From Leptoclinus maculatus (lineage: Eukaryota > Chordata > Actinopteri > Perciformes > Stichaeidae): a stretch of 64,000 nucleotides of DNA. Where the stretch lies: the NCBI GenBank assembly GCA_032191485.1, contig JAVDOI010000016.1:4472719-4536718 (forward strand), given 5' to 3'. The notes beneath the pieces are model-generated. The model saw nothing but the letters and a program-made list of their open reading frames with translations, was not told the origin of the DNA and did not search any database. Shown here in pieces: positions 40,031 through 50,249 of the stretch; position 1 is the stretch's first letter; each line of letters opens with the position of its first letter. A program made the translations under genes and the position numbers.

Positions 40031-40854
40031 CCGCAGAGAAACTCCAGTTTGATGTCGCAAATTTGACATTTGACTCATGAAATCAAATTGTGACAGTGCA
40101 AAAAAAACGACCCTCCATATGAGTATTTATCTGCCGTTCCGTTGATGAAACCAAAATGAGACAGGCCTGCTTGTTGCCATGTGCTATTACCTAAACATCT
40201 CCACATTATAACTGTACTCACACTATAAATATGCAATATGTTTATATATATCTTCCAAGCTGATAGACTTTTCTTCTTCATCTTCCTCTTTCTCACAGTG
40301 GCTGCTTGGTCCAGGCGTAGTCAGGGTGTTTGGATCTATAATTTGATGTCTGGGATGCAGAGAGGAAAAAGAGCAGCCAACTGTACAATTAGAGATTGCT
40401 TCAATCTTTCTATCTCTCTGTGTCTGCCTCGGAGGATGGATTGATCTCATCGGTCCAGAGCTGAGAGTCAAACATCTGTCTGCCTCCCTCCCCTCCCTCT
40501 TCCTCTGTCAGCCAGCCAGTGTCTCCCAGATCGTCTCCCCTCTTGCTTGCCTCTATTACGGGCATGATGAGGGCAGCTGTGGGACATGCTGTGGAGGATT
40601 GGGAGGCTCTTGGATGGATGGTTAGATGGTCTCAGTGTCCCTCAAACCACCAGGACAAAACATGAGAATTTGGCCAACCACAAACGGAACCACCATCCTA
40701 AAAAAGTCCTAATCATAGATTTCACCTCTTCTCATTTCAGAGTTTTGTGTCAAAAGTGTTCCTCTAATTTAACAACAAACTGACTTTATGTTCTGTGCTC
40801 AAATAAGTGACAGTCAAGCTAAAAAATAAATTGACCAGACATGATATAACTGCA

Positions 40855-40905
40855 TATTTAGCTCTTATTCATTCAGAGCAACTTACAATTAGTGCAAATG
40901 AGCTT
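40855..40905 (+). repeat. short dispersed repeat (TTATTCATTCAGAGCAACTTACA)
   Basis: TTCATTCAGAGCAACTTACA with AATTAGTGCAAATGAG resembles a widespread teleost repeat (TTATCCAAAGCGACTTACA). Single copy here. Confidence 0.35.
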
Positions 40906-42179
40906 AAACTCAATCTTCAAATTGTCCAGTATATTAAAGGCCACATGGAACAATATTACTGTGTCCATAAAAAGGCACAGACATGGCATACATGAAAAGA
41001 GACTGTTGTGTATTTAAAATGTTACATTAAATATGTTTTCAATAAAGAAATCCAGCACTCTGAGACACCATTTATGATGCATTTCTTTACTGAGAAAAAT
41101 AAAGCTCATCATCAGAATCCCTTTTGCTTACAAACAGCTGTCTGTGTTAAACACCTTTGAATATAAAAAGCCGTTGACAAGTGAAATATAATTAATTCTG
41201 GCAAGGCCAGGCAGAGTCTGTGAAGCGTATACAGTCGTAATGTCTCAGGGATGGCCAGAGGTTTTTCCTCTGAATCGCTTCTTCTGCCAGATTCGTAAAA
41301 ATGCTTTTTCTTTTGCTTCAGACAAAGAAACAAACCTGCACTCAGGACTATCCGCTTCAGGGGGACTGAAATAAAAAGATGAATAATGGTGTCATGCATT
41401 TTTCTTTGAAAAAGGCATCAAGAATACAGTGAAGCGACACGACAAACAAGTAAATTGTGGCACAAAAGGCAACGACTGTAAATCTGTTTTTTCTTTACTT
41501 TCATTTATATGATTACACATAATTTATTTTTTTCTGTTTCGGAATATTGTTTGATTTAATACCCCGTACATAACTACTGTTTAATATTTTCACTGCATGT
41601 ATTATTAATTTTCCTCTATGTGCTTTGGCAGCATATCTTTTAATCAAAATGTCATGCCAACAAAGCTTCAGTGAACTGAATAGAATGGAGAGAGAGAATT
41701 GGAGTGTAAAATATGGGATCTACAGCGACCTCCAGAGGTGGGAAGTAGAAAGAAAGTTAAATAAAATGCTGTATTTACACTGAAACAACACACAAACTAC
41801 CCGAGCACTGTCTGAAATGTGTGCTGTATAATTCATATTTAAAGGAAACAAAAGATGAATACAACAGTTGGAGGATCTGAGGAAGGTCTGGCTGATTACC
41901 TTTAAATAAATGAGACTATTTGTGGACGTGTGCTTTCAAAATTTCTCTCAGTTTTAAGTCGAAAAAGAGAACTAAACCTTCACACAAAACGCGTTGTCTT
42001 TTGCTGTGGACGTACATACAAGCTCTGCTTTGCATATTGGACTTTTTATGTATTTTACTTCCTTCTGCTTTGTCTTTAGTTTTCAGTATAGGGAGGATGA
42101 AATGGTAGTGCAGATCATTTCAAACATCAGGCTGGCTGTGTTTATTTGGCGCACATACACAGACACAGACAAAGACACA

Positions 42180-42214
<35 letters not shown>

Positions 42215-42889
42215 CTATATTCTGGCATCTGTCAGTGGCAAAACAATATGTGGATCAGAGAGGGGAACACAAGAGCGGTGGAAGAAGACGTTTAGAAAAT
42301 TGCAGAGGAATCTCTGGAGGCATTCACACACACACACACACACACACAGACACATACGTACAAGATTTCAATGCATTCAAGGCTATCTGAGCAGCATCTT
42401 TCTCTTTACAGCACCGCATATACATAGGAGCTACAAAAGAGACCGTCTGACAGCGAGGCGAGCCTTCCACACAACGCATCTTCCTGCAAGCTGATAAAAC
42501 ATTACTCTAAAAGGAAGCTTGATGTTTAATGAAATCTGCAATTACCTCAAGACTGGTTAGACTACTTTACATGTATTGCTTAAATTAGCGAATACTTTTG
42601 AAAGTCTGTCTCTAAATCCACTTTTCTGTCGGCCTCATGTTCTAGGGCCCAGTTGTATTAACCCGCAAGAACAAGGGGCTCATTGTGATGCTGGGGTAAC
42701 GTGGACGCCCAAATTGACAGACACATAACAGGGTCATCATTCATTTGCATTTTGAACAAGTCCTTCAGCTATGACACCGGATCGTGTGAATCATTACCAC
42801 ACAGGGCTGCAGTTCATCCAGCCATCTATTAGTAACGCCAATTAGTTTACTGGGACAGGTTTAGGGGAGGCGGACTCACTCAGGCAACT

Positions 42890-43216
42890 AGAGCTGCCCA
42901 AACTTTTTCATGTCGAGGCTCCCAGGACAGACGTTTGATGAAGGTTTTTGTCTCAGTGACCCACATTTTAAAAGGAGTTTAAAAATAAAAAATGTTAGAT
43001 ATGATTGTACAGCAGCAGAGTGAAACCTCTTATCAGTAATAAATGTTAAAGTGTCATAAACATTTATTTGGTCTAATCATAACATGACTACCGCACCTAT
43101 AAATGATGAGATTTATTTTCAATCTAAGCTGGTTACAACACAATTAACTGGTTGTTCATTGTGTTTCTGGGGCCCCTTTTAAGTCCCCTGGGTGTACCTT
43201 GGTTTGAGCACTTGAA
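42890..43216. mobile_element. possible hAT-like repeat with TTCCCAAAC-type ends
   Basis: Left part GAGCTGCCCAAACTTTTTCATGTC and right part CCTTGGTTTGAGCACTTG (reverse complement CAAGTGCTCAAACCAAGG) resemble the two ends of the common vertebrate 'CAGTGGTTCCCAAACTTTTT' type element. Degraded and non-coding. Confidence 0.35.
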
Positions 43217-44054
43217 ATTCTAATTCTAATTGTGAGACAGGTTCCCTTTTTTTCTGGACAAACACAGGGTCCTACATTTGCTTTTCTCTTCTCTTGGATG
43301 TCATGCAGAAAACGTACAACTCGTATGTCTCCGGCTCTGCAGCACTTCATGCTGCCGTTCTTCATAAAACAGGTATTGAAAAAAAAATCCAACCTCAGGC
43401 AGATATATGAGAAAAATACAATCTCACATAAGGATGTATATGTACTGCAGGGTCCCATGTTGAAGACCACTGCAGTGAAAAACAAGAATATGTGTTGTTT
43501 TTTTCAGTGAAGATCCAGATCCAGTCCAGTGTTGCAACAACCTGTTCATTCAGGTTGGTTTATTGTAAACTGAAACGTACAGGTTAAACAGGCCTTGCCA
43601 CACGAAGAGATGCCATTTCTTCAGCTGTTGCAATCATCAGAGTATTCATTTAAAGAAGACAATCTGAAGATTCATTTGGGAGATTTTTAAGATGTTTCTG
43701 TCAAATCGCTTTTAATATGCAATAAATCAAATGAACACATCTCTGCCTCTATTGTCACAAAACAAACCTGCCTTGTGCGGCTTTATTTTCCACAACATCC
43801 ACAGTGTTTGTCACTGAGGGTTTTTTCTTACATGGAGCAAAGACTGACAATCTGACAGCACATCACAAACTGAAGGCTGCCATGCATGTAAACCGTAATA
43901 AATGCTGTCTGTTTGACGGACACTATCAAGACACAGTGAGACAAAAAGGAGGTAATCCTCAGCACATCTATAATGATTTTTAATGCAACTAAATGTCATA
44001 AGTCAAATGCCATAAATGGTGAGCGTAATAGAAAAAAAACAATATTGTACTGGA

Positions 44055-44360
44055 GGGCTGCATCAAACAATTATTTAACTATAGATTAATCTGTAGATTA
44101 TTTTTCCAATCAATGAATTAATCGTTTAGTCAATAAAATGTAAATACCCATCACTTGAGCTCAAGTTTAGCTCTTCAAAACATTTAAGATGTTCAGTTAA
44201 AAGTGACATAAAAAAGGGAAAAAGAAACAAATCCTATTTAAGAAGTTGGCAACAGAGAATGGTTGACATCTTTACTTCATAAACCAATTAAATGATTAAC
44301 CGATTATCAAAACTGTTGTGGTATTCAGTGATAGACTAATCAGTTATTTGACTAATTGTG
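44055..44360 (-). repeat. ATTAATC-type dispersed teleost repeat, copy 3 (reverse)
   Basis: It begins GGGCTGCATCAAACAATTATTT and contains ATTAATCTGTAGATTATTTT and CGTTTAGTCAATAAAATGT, the reverse-complement order of copy 2. It abuts the hAT-like fragment at 44366. Confidence 0.55.
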
Positions 44361-44365
44361 TCAGT

Positions 44366-44574
44366 ACTAGAGTACTGCAAATGTAAGTGAAAGTACTGAG
44401 TTCAAATGTTACTTAAGTACAAAAGTATTAACATCAAAATATAGCATACTTTAATCTCTCTCCAACAAAAAAACAACCCATAAGAACCAAAAGTAAAATG
44501 ATGTGTTGAGTAAAAAGTACAATATTTCCCCCTAACATAAAGTGGCATTACTCAAGGCTAAAGTACAGTACTTC

Positions 44575-44613
<39 letters not shown>

Positions 44614-44628
44614 TACTTTCCACCACTG
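44366..44628. mobile_element. hAT-like MITE, partial copy
   Basis: The right end TTACTTTCCACCACTG is identical to that at 22554-22569. The interior has ACTTAAGTACAAAAGTA and AAGTACAGTACTTC words. The left terminus is missing and the element abuts another dispersed repeat at about 44360. It lies about 200 bp upstream of the zbtb18 candidate promoter. Confidence 0.55.
44575..44613. repeat. (AGT)13 trinucleotide repeat
   Basis: 39 bp of AGT directly before the TTACTTTCCACCACTG end of a hAT-like element, probably grown from the AGTA-rich terminal sequence of that element. Confidence 0.95.
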
Positions 44629-44817
44629 CAAACAGTTGTTAGCTCTGGAAGTGCTTCACCTGTTTTGTGTCTTTGATTAACACCTATTTTTTTTTTTGTT
44701 GCCAGCAGTACATAGTCCAACAAAAAGCTGTTATTATTTCAACAATGCAATACAATAAGCATTTCCCCCTCCTTGTCAAGGTGCTGCACCTGCTCACATC
44801 AGCTCCGCCTCCACTCA

Positions 44818-44842
44818 CCCCCCCCCCCCCCCCCCCCCCCCC
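44818..44842. repeat. homopolymer C25 upstream of the zbtb18 candidate promoter
   Basis: 25 consecutive C directly before the GC-rich first-exon candidate. G-quadruplex potential on the minus strand at the promoter edge. Confidence 0.95.
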
Positions 44843-44849
44843 GCTCCGA

Positions 44850-45348
44850 CTTGACTACAGTACCCAGGCCGCACCGCGCCGCTCTCCACTCTCTCGCTCT
44901 CCGCTGCGCCAGTCCGCCTCACTCGCAGAACCAGTTGGTTTGGCCCAGCTGCTTCTTCTTCTTCTTCTGTGTGCTGCTGCTGCTGCTGCTGCTGTTGCCT
45001 GGTGTCAACCTACGCCGACGAGAGAAGAAGACATATCCCTCCCTCTCCTCTGTTTTTTGAGGGCCGCTTTCCAATTTGCTTTCACTCGCCTCCTCGCCGG
45101 CACCATTGGCTTCCGTGCCGTGCCAGTCAACTCGCCTCCTTTTTCCTTCCCAGCCCCCGAGTTGAGCAGCAACAAGCTCGGAAACATCTGTCCGCCGCAG
45201 AGTGCTAGACTCCCCGTCTCCTCCGCCTGCACGCCTCGGCAGCCTGTTATGGAAATTAGTCCAAAGTCAATCTAGTTTTGTCTCCGAAAAGGAAAAGAAG
45301 AAGAAGAAAGGAGGATTTGACGGAGGAAGCCGTTGGACCGTGTTGTCT
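44850..45348 (+). promoter_or_regulatory. zbtb18: zbtb18 candidate promoter and non-coding first exon
   Basis: A GC- and CpG-richer stretch begins just after a 25-C run and ends at a strong donor-like site TTGTCT|GTAAGTG (GT at 45349-45350), as expected for an untranslated first exon spliced to the coding exon at 50233. It contains CTT and TGC triplet runs (about 44946-44996) and a short upstream ORF, ATG at 45249 to TAG at 45275 (MEISPKSI). A match to the published RP58 consensus (A/C)ACATCTG(G/T)(A/C) lies at 45183-45192. Orientation and spacing fit zbtb18, but no transcript evidence is available here. Confidence 0.5.
45249..45275 (+). other. short upstream ORF in the zbtb18 leader (8 codons)
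   Basis: ATG at 45249, then eight codons (MEISPKSI) and TAG, upstream of the donor at 45349. If this exon is part of the zbtb18 mRNA, it is an upstream ORF that could lower translation of the main frame. An open frame also extends far upstream of this ATG, but it covers low-complexity sequence and is not considered coding. Confidence 0.3.
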
Positions 45349-47440
45349 GTAAGTGCTGCCTCTTAACACCGGAGTCCGATTAAAGGAGGCTCATGAGAGC
45401 GAGGGAGGGTTAAAAGTAGCTAAACCTTCCTTAGCATTACTGTGTCGTCTCCTCGCACACTAATACTCGCTGTGTTAGCTCTCCCTCCTCGCTGTTTTAG
45501 CCGTTGTTGTCATAGCACCGGGGCCTTCCGAACAGCTGTAAATGTATCAATATTGTAGCCGCTTGGCTTTACTTTTGTTAGCCACGTTCGGTAGCTACAG
45601 CTAGCTGCTGGGTCAGTGTGTGTCTGTGTGTGTGTGTTTGGTGTGTCTTCTGCTCAGAAATGTGTTGTTATTTAGTTTGTTGTTCTTTTTTTTTTGTTGG
45701 TGCTAATTTCCTCGACGGATAAAGTCATTGCCGTGGTTGACAATTTTTTTTTGTAGGGGCTGCTTTTAAATGAAGTTAAGAAGCTGTAATATTGTAATTT
45801 GGAACAAACTTATTCATCACATTGTAGACTTGTGTGTGTCAAAGTGTTGGATATAACACTGTCACGGTATTTAAGAAAAGAACAATGTGTCGGAAGTAAA
45901 AACATAAATGGAAATCGTGCATCAGTTAGTGTGCAGCGACACACTGTAATTATAGATGCTGACTGAAACTCCAGTGGTAAAGTTAATTAAAGTTTAACTC
46001 GTGTGATTTAATGTCTGAACACTTTGAAAGCAGAGCCCCATTTTTTTTTCATAAGCTTATTGAAGATTATAGAAGTTGGAGTCGACCAAATGTTTACACC
46101 GATAAACCTATGTTATGCTTTTTTTGTAGGTGAATTTTAAAGAAAAGTTAATTATAAACACTTCTGGATAATATAAGTTAACTTACAAATAAACATAATA
46201 TTATTTAGCACGACATTAATGTGCGTACATGCGTCGATATTGTCATAAAAGCCCCTGGACTAGTCTGTTAAACTTGATTAACGGGTTTATTTTGAGAATC
46301 GGGAAACGAAGTGAAAATAAGAAAAGAAACCGAGTTTTGTGGCTGGACATTCACACGCTCCATATATACATATGTATACATGCACACTTTCACTAAAGCG
46401 AAAGTGAAATAAAAGGCTCTTGTAATAAGTTTCTCTCCGGGTCATTAAAGGCTTGTAGACCTTTTGTTTCGGGACTTGCACTCATCAGGTTCTTTCTTTA
46501 TGACTTGTTCTCATTGTTTCATTTCTGTTCCTGTCAGTTGTCCGAAGGGTCCGAGCAGGGGGGGGGGGGGGGCTAGGGGGTAGCTGGATGGATGAATGAA
46601 TGAGTGAATACAAGACGAGGCAGCGGCGCTGAACCGTAAAGAAGTGGAAAACAATATCAGCTGCGTGCGTCTGTCAGTTGCAAATGTGCTGTGTTGGCCT
46701 TTGTTTATGGTTATTGGACATGTGGAGGAAGACAGGGGCATTTAAACACGAGGAAAAGCTTTTCACTCAGAACCTCTGTATAAAAAAAAAAAACCATCAA
46801 CTTTCCCATTATTCCTGTTAGTTTTTGGTAGCAGTTGTGGTTGCATGATTTGGTGAGCGACAACCCTTTTCTGTTTTCCAAAAAATCTAAAATCAGCACT
46901 GCATTTAGTAGACCCGTGTGTGAGAGAGAAAAAGGGGGAGAAAGAGAGACAAAGTTGCGTGGTGTTGGTGTTGGTAGAATGAAAGAGGAGTCTGGTGGCA
47001 GGAGTGTAGAGGAGGCAGCATATGGCTGTAGAAAGAGCACAGCTGGAGGTAGCATCTCCATCTGAGGATGATGTCAGAGCAGCTGACAGGCTGCCATCCA
47101 CCCCACCACCTCCTCCTCCTCCATCCCTCCACCGCCTCCACCCCTCCCCAGTCCTTTATTGTGAGTCTCAGCGGCAGCCTGGGAGAGTTAGTGCTCTGTG
47201 TGTGTGTGTGTGCGCTGTGTATGTGTGTGTGTGTGTTTGTGGCTGCCGATCAGCGCCAGTTAGGAGGAGGAGGAGGAGGAGGAGGAGGAGGGAGGTGGTA
47301 TCTCGTTCCCCCTCCAACATCTCCTCCACTTTGCATCTGTCCCTCGCAGTTTGAACAGCGTGTTTTTTTTTTTTTGCCTGCCTGCCTGCCTCCCTCTTCT
47401 TCTTCTTCTTCTTCTTCTTCTTCTCTCCTCTTCTACCCAC

Positions 47441-47564
47441 TCATTGATTCCGAGAGAGCAAGCAACGAAGAGAGAGAGAGAAAGAGATACACAGCCATTC
47501 CCAGCCAGAGAGCCCAGCTATTCTGCTACAGTGGAGTTAATCAAGTTGATGCATACTGCTGCAG
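47441..47564 (+). other. zbtb18: possible alternative first exon of zbtb18 with an in-frame ATG
   Basis: An ATG at 47549 gives MHTAA plus one base up to CAG|GTATCG (donor GT at 47565). Splicing to 50233 would read on in frame as G-Y-E-D-G-K-M-E-F-P, adding about 11 residues to the BTB protein. Human ZBTB18 has a longer isoform whose N-terminus contains GYED just before MEFP (from memory), so coding use of the bases upstream of the 50250 ATG is plausible. The donor is weak at +4 and +5 and the residues before GYED differ from human MCPK. The 5' boundary given here is arbitrary. Confidence 0.3.
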
Positions 47565-48189
47565 GTATCGTCTTGTGTGTGTGTTTGTGTGTGTGTGTGT
47601 GAGGCAAAGTGAATAGAGTAGGACAGTCCGGGGTAGTTATTCTGTTTTGTTGTGAGGATCTCCGGTGTGTCAACCCAGTGTGAGCGCTGTGTGAAGCTGC
47701 TGGTGAGTAGTAAACTCGTGTTGGTGATGCCGGTCTGAGGTGTAACTCTCTGCTGTGTTTTAAGTTTGTAGTCCTGAGAGCTGCATTTAAAACTCTTTTT
47801 GCATTTAGTTTGCTATTTGTGGTGCAAGGCGGCTTTTTGTTCAGACGCTCCTGAATTGAAAGCAAAGTTACAATTGAAAAAACATTATTTTAAAAAGAAG
47901 TATTGGATCTGTTTTTTAAAAATGTATTATAATAGTAAAACAAAAAGTGAAATAATAATTATAATTGATGCTTTTTTTTTGACATTTTAATTTAAAAAAA
48001 AGATATTGTCATTTTTTTTAGATTAGTGTAATTAAAGCAAAGAAAATTAAACCATTTTTTTAGTTGATAAAAGAACAAAAATGTCATTTAAAATGAGCTG
48101 CTATTTAATCCTAATCATTTTATCAGATTTTTTTTTTTTCTTCTTTCAGTTAAATCTATAACTCTCTGTAAAATTACTTGAAAGCATGT

Positions 48190-48360
48190 GCTGCCTTTTC
48201 CCCCCTCCTGTCGGCTGGAGTAGAGGAGACTAATTTAGAAGTTGCAGATTTGAGCTGCCTGAATTGGCTAGACAGCTGTAATCGCACTCCCTCCTAGTCT
48301 TAATCTCTTTATCTGGCTAGCAGCTGCCATATGGCCCCCGTCAGCTGGATCAGATGTGGG
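48190..48360 (+). promoter_or_regulatory. candidate enhancer: E-box cluster in zbtb18 intron
   Basis: A non-repetitive island contains CAGCTG at 48273, 48321 and 48342, CATATG at 48328 and CAGATG at 48351: five E-boxes in 84 bp. TAAT homeodomain cores lie nearby (48231 and 48301). The density and the lack of simple repeats suggest a bHLH-responsive element. Zbtb18 is known as a neurogenic and myogenic factor downstream of bHLH proteins. Conservation has not been tested. Confidence 0.3.
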
Positions 48361-49267
48361 TAAGCCTCCCTCCCCGGCCGTCCCAGCCTCTCTCTCTCCC
48401 TCACCCTCTCCCTCCCTGCCCCTCTGTGTGTTTCTCTGTCAGACCCCGGCCTGAGCTCACTGGCCGGGCGGCGGGCTGCTGCCCTCCTGAGCCTCCGCCA
48501 CCACCGTCTTTATTTTTAGCCATCTTTAAGGATTAGGATTGATGCTGTGACGAGCAGGGCACTTACAGTGATTGTATTGTAAATCTTCTCTTCTGGGTGG
48601 TGGGGCAGTTTCTACTATGGGGCGGATGTGCGGGGCTTTTTTTTTTTTCCTTGTAAGATTCAGATGGGAAGGAGTGTGTGAGTGACGGATGGTGTGTGGA
48701 AGGAGGAGGCGGCGGTCCGAGGGGTTTGGCCGGACAGAGGGAGGAGGAGGAGGGGGGGGGGGGGTGTGTATGAGGTGGGAGGTGGTACACCCTTGTCCCC
48801 GTAAACCCCCTCATTTAAAGCAGTCTGAACAAGCTGGAGGGCGAACACACACACACACACAGTCTCACACACGCGGTGACATTCTTGGTTTAGCGTCATT
48901 CAAATGAGGTGATTTAGCTGCTTTGGTTAACACCGTGCAGAGCGGGACCGATGTCTTTTCTCAGACAGGACAAATCGACTTGGTTAACAGGTGGGACTTA
49001 ATGATTTTACAGATCTCAGTTTCGTTATCGCCTTCTGTCATCCCAGATTTAGTTGCTCATATATTTGATCAACTAGATACATTTTAACAACTCTTTTTTA
49101 TTTTTGAGGAGCGTTGCTGCAAGTTTTCATTTTTTCCGTCTTACACCTAAAGCCGCTGCTCGCAGGTTAAACGGGGGACAAGCTGTTTTGTTTTCAATTG
49201 GCCAGTTTTCCTGCTCGACTTAGCCTGTGGAGGTGGTTGGTAGGTAGGCTGGTACTAAGTGTGCGTG

Positions 49268-49322
<55 letters not shown>

Positions 49323-50225
49323 GCGTGCGAGGACAGTGTGTGCAGCTGAAAGCCGGTTACCTAAAAGGGCTGTGCCAGGCCAGGCCAAAGTGGGTTAATA
49401 AAAATAACCAGCGTAGGAGCAGCGACAATCCAGGAGTGCAGGCAGAGGAGTTAGAGAGAAACGGAGAGAGCGGAGAGACGTAGAGTAGAAGAAGCTGTCG
49501 CTGCTGGTTTACCTGAGATTAAGTCTGTCTGTGGGTACTGAATCAGTGATTATTCTTTAATTACTGCTATCCTTTTTAATTGTAATTCTCATCAGTCTTT
49601 CCCCCTTTTTGTTTTCATTTATTGTAGATAATTATAGAATTATCGTCAACATTTGGCATCGTTTACAACTATCTGCGTGTGGTTCTTTAAATTTAAACAG
49701 AAATATTTGTGTTGATGCTGTTAAGTGAGTAAGAAATATCATGGCATATGTGCATAGGTTAATATCTAGTATTCATAAAATATACAAACACATTTTAAAT
49801 ATACGTGGTATATTTGCGTTTTTGGTTGTATTTTAATTGACTTTTTATGTGATAAATGTTTTTGTTTAAGATGTTTGCATTGTTAAAAGTAAAACCTAAA
49901 TGGTGATAAGAGTGTCATGATCTCTTAACTTTCATTTGATCTTCTCACATAATTCATTTAAAAATGATAATAACTTTGCCGCCTTGCTTTTAGTCTTTCT
50001 AAGCGTGTTTGTCTTCAAATCTAAATTGTCTTTTGTAGGTTTTACTTCTCCGTTTACATTTCGTGGTTCCTTTTTTTTCTCCAGTGTTTATCTTCACTGA
50101 ACAAACAAAACACTGAAAATTAACAAATATTTTATTTAAAATAGAACAACCCAGTTAGGTGAATGTCATGTCTGCCATCACAGATCTTGTTCGGGTGTGT
50201 CTAACTTTGCCTCTGCCTCTGTGTC

Positions 50226-50249
50226 TCTGTAGGTTATGAGGACGGCAAG
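50226..50249 (+). other. zbtb18: splice acceptor and in-frame leader of the zbtb18 coding exon
   Basis: CTCTGTAG|GTTATGAGGACG gives an acceptor AG at 50231-50232, preceded by a C/T-rich stretch. The 17 exonic bases before the ATG encode (G)YEDGK in the frame of the main CDS, parallel to GYEDS before MEFP in the long human isoform. This supports the exon boundary and the possibility of an N-terminally extended protein. Confidence 0.75.

Larger units (their letters stand above)
45349..50232 (+). other. zbtb18: zbtb18 5' intron
   Basis: The segment lies between the candidate donor at 45349 and the acceptor at 50231-50232 (TCTGTAG after a pyrimidine-rich stretch). It is AT-rich at both ends. In the middle (about 47.0-48.9 kb) there is a GC-richer section with GGA and CTT triplet runs, an alternative donor at 47565, and an E-box-rich block at 48190-48360. 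G-runs lie at 46560-46572 and 48749-48764, and a GT tract at 49261-49320. No coding exon other than the proposed short one ending at 47564 was found. Confidence 0.55.

Noticed and set aside
44667..45275. 202-codon plus frame over the zbtb18 promoter region
   Set aside because: It runs through a C25 tract and triplet repeats; low complexity, and its only plausible translated part is the 8-codon upstream ORF at its end.
48354..48365. ATGTGG|GTAAGC as a first-exon start and donor for zbtb18
   Set aside because: The phase is wrong: joining to 50233 would shift out of the BTB frame, so it cannot encode the N-terminus, though a non-coding exon end there is not excluded.
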